A stretch of DNA of 64,000 bases from Anaerostipes sp. 992a (GTDB lineage Bacteria; Bacillota; Clostridia; Lachnospirales; Lachnospiraceae): NCBI RefSeq assembly GCF_001940245.1, contig NZ_MJIG01000004.1, positions 372,001-436,000 on the forward strand. Reading direction: 5' to 3'. The notes below the pieces were generated by a model. That model saw only the letters and a list, made by a program, of their open reading frames with translations, did no database searches and was not told where the DNA came from. Below, one piece after another: positions 56,686 through 62,806 of this stretch. Every line of letters starts with the position of its first letter. Position 1 is the first letter of the stretch. The translations under genes and the position numbers were made by a program.

Positions 56686-57241
56686 CTTTCCTTTCACTTT
56701 TGCCTCTGTATTATCTATTTTCAACACCTCCATCTTTCTCATAATAGGCAGCACTTTATCTGCCCATGACAAACAGGAACCCATGCTCCTATCTCTCATC
56801 AGCAGATAACAAAAATCCATACAGGTGGCAGGTCATTACTCTGCCCACATCGGTCTTGCACCGTCATCCAAATTGACCGGATTTCTCCGAAAGTATCATT
56901 ATCAAAAATATGTATCTTTGCCCCGTGCAACTGCTGCACATTTTGCCAGATATCCCTCGCTACTTACCTTAACTTCAATACCAGATTTCAGTATTCCTTC
57001 GTATGAACCTTCTCTATAAAAGAAAGCAGGTATCTCTTGGCGTGTCCACATAGTGGCTCCACATATTCCACACGTCCTGTACGCATTTATATATGAATTT
57101 GTCAAGGTACATTCACAGACTCAAGCCTGCATTTTGGATAAAATCAACTCTGGACTTATCAGCCCAAAAAGCACATAAGCGCACTTCCGTCTGCTATGAA
57201 CGGTGTTGTAAAAAATTATGTGCTTTAGCGGAATGACAAGA
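56686..57241. other. Gene-poor stretch between the HTH gene and xis
   Basis: No convincing complete gene. Minus-strand translation of 56822-56920 gives HIFDNDTFGEIRSI followed by a frame break, resembling the N-terminus of Bro-N/antirepressor proteins, probably a degraded gene. A 67-codon frame at 56902-57105 has no ribosome site. Confidence 0.35.
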
Positions 57242-57571
57242 TTAGAGTTCCCGCTTATCCGGTCCATACTTGCAGATAATCTGAAATAAAACTTTCTTAT
57301 GTATCCCCTCTGCCAGTTCATACATTTCCTGCAAAACTTTCAGTTCAAGAGGAGTCAGCATATTCATATACGGCTTATAATTCTCTCCCACAAAAATTCC
57401 ACCATTCCCTCCTTGTTTCGTATAAATTGGAAAACCAAGAGATAAAGCCTGAATATCATTTTGTATTGTGCGAACCGTAACATTAAATTCGTCTGCCAGT
57501 TCTTTCGCCGTAATGCGACGTCTGACAAGCAGAATATTTATTATTTCAGCTCTTCGATCTGCTGTATTCAT
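57242..57571 (-). CDS. Small HTH-domain regulator (HTH_11/DeoR-like)
   Basis: 109 residues with an N-terminal winged helix: RRAEIINILLVRRRITAKEL then EFNVTVRTIQNDIQALSLGF. No ligand domain (WYL or sugar-sensing) follows, only a short helical tail. AAAGGAGG precedes the ATG. The IS200 element lies about 50 bases upstream and may have cut it from its promoter. Likely regulates the transposon's own genes. Confidence 0.75.
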   Translation of the reverse strand: MNTADRRAEIINILLVRRRITAKELADEFNVTVRTIQNDIQALSLGFPIYTKQGGNGGIFVGENYKPYMNMLTPLELKVLQEMYELAEGIHKKVLFQIICKYGPDKREL

Positions 57572-57649
57572 GCTTTACCTCCTTTCTGTAAATTCTCCAA
57601 TCTCATTGTAAAAAATCACAACCACCGGCTCAGCCGGTGGTTTGTACTT

Positions 57650-57745
57650 GCCCTATAAGGGCAAATTACCGGCACTAGAGTCTAAAGACTCATCGAATGG
57701 TTCGCCAACTGCAACATCATTTACCTATGGAGCCCTAAAGGGCTC
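57650..57745 (-). repeat. Row of three short hairpins between tnpA and the left end
   Basis: GCCCTATAAGGGC (57650-57662), GAGTCTAAAGACTC (57678-57691) and GAGCCCTAAAGGGCTC (57730-57745), each with a 4-5 base TAAA/TATA loop, followed by the terminal hairpin. Confidence 0.6.
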
Positions 57746-57748
57746 ATT

Positions 57749-58219
57749 TTATTTATTTGCTTTTACTGGCTCACCCGTAAACGGGTCAATATACTCTTTT
57801 AGTGTCATTTGATCATATTCTAAATCCTCTTTTAACTGATTTTGAATATACTCTTGTATTTTCTTTGCATTCTTCCCTACAGTATCTACATAATATCCTC
57901 GACACCAGAAATGTCTATTTCCATATTTATACTTTAAATTTGCATGTCGTTCGAATATCATGAGTGTACTTTTTCCCTTTAAATACCCTACAAAACTTGA
58001 AACACTTATACTTGGCGGAATCCTCACCAGCATATGTACATGATCTGGACAGATTTCTGCCTCCACTATTTCTACACCTTTTCTTTTGCATAGCATACTC
58101 AGAATATTAGCTATATCTTGTTTTAACTTTCCGTATGCCACTTTTCTTCTATATTTTGGTGCAAAAACAATATGATACTTACAATTCCATTTTGTATGTG
58201 ATAAACTACTAATATCCAT
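57749..58219 (-). CDS. tnpA: IS200-type transposase TnpA (HUH, Y1)
   Basis: 156 residues. HUH motif CPDHVHMLV at about residue 60, the catalytic tyrosine in RGYYVDTVGKN near residue 118, and KYHIVFAPKYRRK at the N-terminus. Acts on single-stranded DNA. The ribosome site AGGAGG is complementary to a stretch of its own leader. Confidence 0.95.
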   Translation of the reverse strand: MDISSLSHTKWNCKYHIVFAPKYRRKVAYGKLKQDIANILSMLCKRKGVEIVEAEICPDHVHMLVRIPPSISVSSFVGYLKGKSTLMIFERHANLKYKYGNRHFWCRGYYVDTVGKNAKKIQEYIQNQLKEDLEYDQMTLKEYIDPFTGEPVKANK

Positions 58220-58225
58220 TTGGAT

Positions 58226-58281
58226 AACCTCCTTTGATTTTATGTGGTTGGCGAACCAACATAATTATATCATTGGAGGTT
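58226..58281 (-). promoter_or_regulatory. tnpA leader structure hiding the ribosome site
   Basis: AACCTCC in the leader (58275-58281) can pair with the ribosome site GGAGGTT (58226-58232), and a GTTGG-TTCG-CCAAC hairpin (58247-58260) lies between them. This matches the known translational restraint of IS200. Confidence 0.6.
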
Positions 58282-58410
58282 TTTTACTGTAAGCTGAAGC
58301 AATGCTGACTCACCGGCTGAGCCGGTGGTTTCTTTGTTCCTCAAAGTTTCGTTTCTCTGCCTGAGAAACTCCACAATGATGAACAGGCTTAAAGCCTAAC
58401 AAACGAACCG

Positions 58411-58447
58411 GAAAAAACCTTTCATATTAAAATAGGCTTTTTTCCGC
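58411..58447. terminator. Hairpin with GGAAAAAACCT/AGGCTTTTTTCC arms
   Basis: Nearly perfect 11-12 base arms around a 12-base loop between the IS200 and oriT-like region; may terminate messages in either direction. Confidence 0.45.
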
Positions 58448-58585
58448 AACCGCTTTTGATACAATCAACTCAACTTATCCCAAAATAAATACTCTTTCCG
58501 CTCCTGCTTTCTCTTATTGACTTTGCAGCTTCTGGTTGCTAAAATCTTTTATGGATAGAATCACAAATTCATAAAAAGACACACA

Positions 58586-58990
58586 AACTGCTATGGAACT
58601 TCACGGGCATCTGATGCCTGCTGTGAGCTGTGGCAGTTTTTTTATTACCTATGCCGTTCTCCGAAGCCGGACAGCCGGATGCTGTCCATAAATGGGCGGT
58701 AACGCCCGTATGAGTTTTGGACAGGCTGCCTATGCAGCCTAAAACTCGCAAATTCCCTGCGGGCAATTTGCCAAAGATAGCAAGCACTGCCTGTGTTCCC
58801 TCACAGGCACCATTTCCCCAAGTTTCTTCCAAGTAGAAACCTGAGAAAATGGGCTTGCATGGGGCATATCCCCCTGACCCCCTTTGCACTCCAAAACTCA
58901 GCAATTACTCCACGGGACTTTCTGAATTTTTACGTTCAAAAGCACACCGCCGGATACGGCATATCACAAAATCTTCTTTATAAATAAGGA
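58586..58990. other. oriT-like region upstream of mobC
   Basis: Repeat-rich non-coding DNA directly before mobC: GGGCG/CGCCC (58694-58707), GGCTGC/GCAGCC (58724-58739), a long GCAAATTCCC/GGGCAATTTGC pair (58748-58771) and a C-rich CATATCCCCCTGACCCCC stretch (58866-58882). In Tn1549-type elements oriT precedes mobC. The nic site is not identifiable. A 111-codon frame across it is spurious. Confidence 0.4.
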
Positions 58991-59007
58991 ATGGAAAGGA
59001 CAAAGCA

Positions 59008-59163
59008 ATGGCAAAAAGAGAAAGACAAAATGAATTGAAAATATATCTGAGCGATGATGAACAGTACATCCTAGAACAGAAGTGGAAAGCCTCCAATATG
59101 AAAAGCAAATCCTCCTTTATCCGGCATCTGATTTTGTACGGATATGCTTTTGACAGTTCCTGA
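59008..59163 (+). pseudogene. mobC: MobC-like relaxosome protein, N-terminal part
   Basis: 51 codons starting MAKRERQNELKIYLSDDEQY, an RHH-type DNA-binding start, then MKSKSSFIRHLILYGYAFD and a stop two codons later. Relatives are about 110-130 residues. AAAGGA precedes the ATG. It is cut at about 59152, where the sequence becomes the tail of the opposed repA fragment. Confidence 0.65.
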
Positions 59164-59553
59164 ATTGTGTTTTTCACAACTCCAGAATTGTCTTTCCACA
59201 GAACCGAAAATGAAGTTCTTTACATAGATCAGGTTCGGTTTCCCAAGTCCCTGTCGCTTGCGTTCTATCAGACCACATTTCTTTTCCAGCTCATCCAGCA
59301 GCTTCACCGCTTTCTTTTCGGCACAGCCTAACGCACCTTTGATTTCTTCAATGGTGAAGATGATATAGACACGGCCTTCCTCGTCCAGCCAACCGTTCCG
59401 GGCTGACAGGTTCATACGGTCAAGCAGAATACCGTAAAGAAGCTTGGCATCGGTTGATACATTCCAAAAGCAATCCTCGGTGAACAACACCTTTGGAACA
59501 CGGTAGAATGTGAACATCTCCGCTTGCTGACCATAGAAATAATCATACGTCAC
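59155..59553 (-). pseudogene. repA: Replication initiator RepA, N-terminal part
   Basis: RepA_N domain (pfam06970 type): FYRVPKVLFTEDCFWNVSTD, AKLLYGILLDRMNLSARNGW and GLGKPNLIYVKNF. About 133 genuine residues; relatives have about 280. The frame continues for 28 codons antisense to mobC to position 59071. The start overlaps the preceding cysteine-rich gene by 11 bases. Confidence 0.75.
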
Positions 59554-59740
59554 TCATCCTCACCACCTCTTTCTTCGGGAAATACTCTTTTTTCAGAGGG
59601 GTTCTGCGGAAAGTCGTATCCTTCATCTTGTACGGACAGCGGACAAAAAAGCAGAAGCGATACTTCCATCGGGGTTGATAATACTCGCAGTCTTTGCAGT
59701 ATTTTGGCTTGTCACGGCGATTGCGTTCATACTCATACAT
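59543..59740 (-). CDS. Cysteine-rich small protein of the conjugative element
   Basis: 65 residues, basic, with CKDCEYY and FVRCPY: a small metal-binding-type module (CxxC). Overlaps the start of repA, so the two were translated together. Related proteins precede repA in Tn1549-like elements; role unknown. Confidence 0.65.
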   Translation of the reverse strand: MYEYERNRRDKPKYCKDCEYYQPRWKYRFCFFVRCPYKMKDTTFRRTPLKKEYFPKKEVVRMSDV

Positions 59741-59741
59741 A

Positions 59742-59969
59742 TCAACGCACCCCCACTTCCTTCATAATCTTCCTGGTACACCAGCCGATGCAGGGATGAT
59801 CCCGCCCATAAGGACAACCTTCACATTCCGACTTCGGCTTTGGGGGTACGGAGATTAAGTAGTAACAGTTTTCTTTGCCCAGACGACAGCCCTGTTTTCG
59901 ATTCTTCCAGAAATAGCAGTAATGGCAATCGTTTGGCTTGTCTGAGGCATAAACGGTTTTATACAACAA
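59742..59969 (-). CDS. Second cysteine-rich small protein
   Basis: 75 residues with eight cysteines, including CHYCYFW, ENCYYL, CEGCPYG and GWC, arranged as likely zinc or Fe-S ligands. Ends 1 base before the next gene. It is the first gene behind the leader/terminator. Confidence 0.65.
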   Translation of the reverse strand: MLYKTVYASDKPNDCHYCYFWKNRKQGCRLGKENCYYLISVPPKPKSECEGCPYGRDHPCIGWCTRKIMKEVGVR

Positions 59970-60011
59970 ACGAAACCTCCCATCATTCTAATTTGCCTTT
60001 ATATTTGGGCA

Positions 60012-60062
60012 TAAAAAAAGAGCGTCTACTCAACCCCGCATTATGGGGCGAATAAACGCTCT
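60012..60062 (-). terminator. Attenuator terminator
   Basis: AGAGCGT/ACGCTCT outer arms with CCCC/GGGG inside, followed by TTTTTTT. It overlaps the last codons of the leader peptide. Confidence 0.75.
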
Positions 60063-60100
60063 ATGTAATCCATATTAAGTTGTATTGCACCTCCTGCCAT
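60041..60100 (-). CDS. Leader peptide (19 residues) of the transposon operon
   Basis: MAGGAIQLN followed by MDYIERLFAP and a stop. Codons for ERL lie in the 5' arm of the following terminator hairpin, so translation of the peptide would melt it. No clear separate ribosome site for the first ATG is seen; an AGGAGG lies within the frame and would serve MDYIERLFAP with a 14-base gap. Confidence 0.45.
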   Translation of the reverse strand: MAGGAIQLNMDYIERLFAP

Positions 60101-60278
60101 AATATTGGAAACTGTTTCTACCCCAAACAGCTTCAGAACCCGCCAAAATCAAGGCTTTTCAGCACTCCCTTTGACTGTTCTTATTATGACACCAGCATCT
60201 TTGTGTACTGTAGATTGCTGTTGTATGATTGGTGATCCGCACACGAGTGATTGTCATTAGGGACAACAGTTTTCAGGA
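60101..60278. other. Non-coding gap with copy A of the 3' repeat
   Basis: Between the caspase stop and the leader: copy A of the repeat (60237-60286) and sequence without a supported gene. Confidence 0.4.
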
Positions 60279-60286
60279 CTACAACC
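60237..60286 (-). repeat. 3' repeat, copy A
   Basis: About 50 bases, about 80 percent the same as copy B by eye, straddling the end of the caspase gene. The core TTGTCCCTAATGACAA can fold as a 5-base stem. Confidence 0.65.
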
Positions 60287-61460
60287 TGTCTATATACCTA
60301 TCATGCATAATGTACAAATCATCACACAACAGTTTTGTATCATCAATAATCTGAATTTTAACAGATGGCTGAATGCTTTCTGATGAGTCTAAATGTATGA
60401 GATTAAAATAAGTAAATGCCTTTGACAGTACTTCAGAACACCTATCCTTATCTAATAACCCCATTTGGGACAGTTCATCACATACTTGTCGAATGAACCT
60501 TTCTGATGGAACCTGCAAAAATATATCATCATCATTATCCAGAACTAAACCTTTATCATAACAAACCAATGACGCAGCGCCCTGTAAATGATGCATAATC
60601 TCCATAAATAATTCGTCATAAGTACATACTGATAAGGCGATATTATGATCTTGTAAACATTCATCCGGGATAAAGGCATACACAATATCATTTCCCTTGA
60701 AAGAAACCTGTGGATGCTGATTGATATGGATATTTTCTCTGCTGATCTTTCTGGATTCCAACTGAAGAAACTCGTTCAATTTATTAAATGTCAGACAGTT
60801 TGCATCTGTGGCATCAATATGTCCATTCAATGCCTGCAATATCAAATATGTAAACACACTAATATTGTTTTTATTGAACGTATCCAATGAACACTCGCCC
60901 TTGCTACACGAGTAAATAATACCGATTCCTTTGGCATCGTCTATGTATTCATTGAGGAAATTGCGAGACTGTTTCCCTAATCTCTTGCTATGATCGATTT
61001 TCTGCTGGCACGCGTCTATTAATATTGTGATACTCTTATACTTGCCTTCACTCATATTGGACAGGATGTCAGTAATCTCATCAATTGAAATCACATTCGC
61101 AGAAGGTAGTTCGGAATCTGAGGCCCAAAAATGAAAAGTATCATTTATGTTGCAGCCATGACCGCTGTAATAAAAAATAATATTTGTATTTTCATCTATA
61201 TATCCATCGCAGGTGTATATAGTGTTGAGGATATCTTGCTTTTTTGTTTGATTTGCATCGGAAGTTATCAATATGCTGTTATCATCCAACGAAAAATATT
61301 CTTGAGATTTTAATGTTTCAAAAACAGCTTTTGCATCTGTGCAACAGTTCTTTAAATTGTCGGCTTTTATTTTATACTCGTTGATACCTATAGCAATAGC
61401 GAAAATCTTTCCTATTGCTTTCTTTCGTTTTTCATACATTATTTGTTCAGCCTTATTCAT
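60279..61460 (-). CDS. Caspase-family (C14) protease
   Basis: 393 residues. The caspase fold (about residues 18-260) starts IFAIAIGINEYK and has the catalytic histidine H101 in FYYSGHGCN and cysteine C151 in ILIDACQQK, both intact. The C-terminal about 130 residues match no family I know; they may be a recognition or effector domain. Cytosolic, no signal. Prokaryotic caspases often act in defence and cell suicide. It has its own extended -10 promoter and sits beside a HEPN-type protein. Confidence 0.88.
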   Translation of the reverse strand: MNKAEQIMYEKRKKAIGKIFAIAIGINEYKIKADNLKNCCTDAKAVFETLKSQEYFSLDDNSILITSDANQTKKQDILNTIYTCDGYIDENTNIIFYYSGHGCNINDTFHFWASDSELPSANVISIDEITDILSNMSEGKYKSITILIDACQQKIDHSKRLGKQSRNFLNEYIDDAKGIGIIYSCSKGECSLDTFNKNNISVFTYLILQALNGHIDATDANCLTFNKLNEFLQLESRKISRENIHINQHPQVSFKGNDIVYAFIPDECLQDHNIALSVCTYDELFMEIMHHLQGAASLVCYDKGLVLDNDDDIFLQVPSERFIRQVCDELSQMGLLDKDRCSEVLSKAFTYFNLIHLDSSESIQPSVKIQIIDDTKLLCDDLYIMHDRYIDRL

Positions 61461-61506
61461 AATATTACCATTCCTTTGTTTTGCAAAATTCGAGTATATC
61501 GTTTCA

Positions 61507-61534
61507 ATTGTAGCATAAACTGCAAATATTCACA
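61507..61534 (-). promoter_or_regulatory. Promoter of the caspase gene
   Basis: TGTGAA, 16-base spacer, TACAAT with an extended TGC directly before the -10. About 47 bases before the start codon. Confidence 0.55.
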
Positions 61535-61649
61535 CTGAAAAACAATCTTAATGAAAATCGTTTTCTGTATCTCCCACCAAATTACGTTGTCGTTTGTAAT
61601 ATAAAAGCAGGTAACACAAAGAGATACTCATTGTATTACCAGCTTAGGG

Positions 61650-61772
61650 TTATTCTGCTTCTTCTAACATATTCTCGATGAATATGCCATATCCCCGTGT
61701 GGGATCATTTACTAAAACGTGTATCGCAGCACCCACAATTCGCCCATTTGGGACTATAAGCCTCCCCGACAC
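61650..61772 (-). pseudogene. Orphan 40-codon reading frame, probable gene fragment
   Basis: Open frame reading [36 protein letters not shown] and stop. Composition is protein-like but no ribosome site precedes it and its start is in the repeat. Possibly the tail of a lost gene joined to copy B. Family unknown. Confidence 0.35.
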
Positions 61773-61815
61773 GAATGATTGTCGTTAGGGACAACATTTT
61801 TCAGATACAAAACAA
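61766..61815 (-). repeat. 3' repeat, copy B
   Basis: CACGAATGATTGTCGTTAGG then GACAACATTTTTCAGATAC; the same order as copy A. It lies about 45 bases behind the stop codon of the unknown gene. Confidence 0.65.
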
Positions 61816-61858
61816 CCATACATTTTGCAACGCATAGCTGTTTTGCTTAATACCTCTA

Positions 61859-62806
61859 TTAATCAATTCTCAACAAAGAATATTCATTTGTAGGATATCT
61901 ATATCCAATTAGAGTTGTAGTTGACTTATCTTCATGTGAAAAATGAATAGTCACCCGTTTTGCTAACAGATAAGATACTTTTCCTTCAAAAAAGTATCTA
62001 AATAAAAACATATGATTTGTTGGATATATCAGATCTGTTTTTATTATTATAGGATGAATACTTTGATCTCTATATATCTCTTTGATTTTCATTATATGAG
62101 ACTCAGGAATATCAAATAGTTCAAAGAAGAATCCCTGAAGCATTCCACATCTTGACAAATACTGAACAAATCTAATATTTTCAATCTGATAGGCAATCTT
62201 TCTTTGTTTTGTACTAAGGGAATTAATTACTTTGCGTGTATTTTTATTATATGGATGCAAATGTTCAAATTCTGCAGTCTGGGCTTCATATTCCCCAACA
62301 AAAGACATTTCCTTTTTCAAAATCTCAATTTTACCAGGATCACTTATCCAGCTTAAAACTCCACTACGTAATATTGCAGTAGAAAGTTCATTAGAGCATT
62401 GTTGAATCTTTAATGACACATTTTCCATTTTTATTTGCGGATAATCATTTGTTTTAGTTAAAAGTTGTCCAACATAATCATTTAATACCGCTCCATACTT
62501 TTTTGATAAACCAAGAACCTCTTTATAGTTAGACTTCTCTGTAACGAATGTTCTTATTTCCAAAGCCATTCTTTTCGCAAAATCATCTTCATTTTCGAGA
62601 TTCTGAATCAAAATCTGATCAACTACATCAAAAGCATATAGACCATATTGCCCGAATTTAGAAGATACGAGTTTTACATACTCAAATGCCCAGGGATTAC
62701 TTTTTTCATTCACTATCTGCGAGAAAAAAACAGCTATATTATTTAATTCGCCATGTTCTCTCAATAGTTTTCCCAATCTGATAGATGAACTAATTATATC
62801 AATCAT
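61859..62806 (-). CDS. Unknown protein coupled to the HEPN-like gene
   Basis: 315 residues, no family recognised. The first 170 residues look all-helical; the second half is mixed and ends in beta strands (HPIIIKTDLIYPTNHMFLFR, VTIHFSHEDKSTTTLIGYRY). No signal or membrane helix. The ATG lies inside the end of the HEPN gene with GGAGG 6 bases upstream, so the two are translationally coupled. An antitoxin, sensor or adaptor would fit, but there is no direct evidence. Confidence 0.65.
   Translation of the reverse strand: MIDIISSSIRLGKLLREHGELNNIAVFFSQIVNEKSNPWAFEYVKLVSSKFGQYGLYAFDVVDQILIQNLENEDDFAKRMALEIRTFVTEKSNYKEVLGLSKKYGAVLNDYVGQLLTKTNDYPQIKMENVSLKIQQCSNELSTAILRSGVLSWISDPGKIEILKKEMSFVGEYEAQTAEFEHLHPYNKNTRKVINSLSTKQRKIAYQIENIRFVQYLSRCGMLQGFFFELFDIPESHIMKIKEIYRDQSIHPIIIKTDLIYPTNHMFLFRYFFEGKVSYLLAKRVTIHFSHEDKSTTTLIGYRYPTNEYSLLRID

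Larger units (their letters stand above)
57621..58331 (-). mobile_element. IS200-type insertion sequence
   Basis: A single TnpA gene between two subterminal hairpins, ACCACCGGCTCAGCCGGTGG (57621-57640) and CACCGGCTGAGCCGGTG (58311-58327). No tnpB. The ends lack inverted repeats and target duplication, normal for single-strand HUH transposition. Exact ends uncertain. Confidence 0.85.
54666..60100. mobile_element. Decayed Tn916/Tn1549-type conjugative transposon remnant
   Basis: Int, Xis, a small HTH regulator, oriT-like sequence, MobC and RepA N-terminal parts, two cysteine-rich proteins and an attenuator leader occur in an order known from Tn1549-type elements. Int, MobC and RepA are truncated, and relaxase, VirD4, VirB4 and VirB6 genes are absent. 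Two insertion sequences sit inside. The element cannot move by itself. Borders are the integrase stop and leader ATG and not the true ends, which I could not find. Confidence 0.7.

Noticed and set aside
56902-57105. 67-codon frame with CGICGATMW
   Set aside because: No ribosome site, weak start, no recognised family; treated as decayed DNA, though a small Cys-type protein cannot be fully excluded.
57121-57321. 66-codon frame
   Set aside because: Mostly antisense-free but overlaps the end of the HTH gene in another frame and lacks a ribosome site.
58569-58904. 111-codon minus-strand frame
   Set aside because: Covers the repeat-rich oriT-like region, has no ribosome site and a composition (many Gly, Cys, Thr) unlike neighbouring proteins.
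58905-59177. 90-codon minus-strand frame starting VKNTIQELSKAYPYK
   Set aside because: Antisense to mobC for nearly all its length; only the first codons overlap the repA tail in another frame.
60279-61460. CRISPR-associated caspase (TPR-CHAT/gRAMP type)
   Set aside because: No TPR repeats, no repeat-spacer array and no Cas genes in the window.
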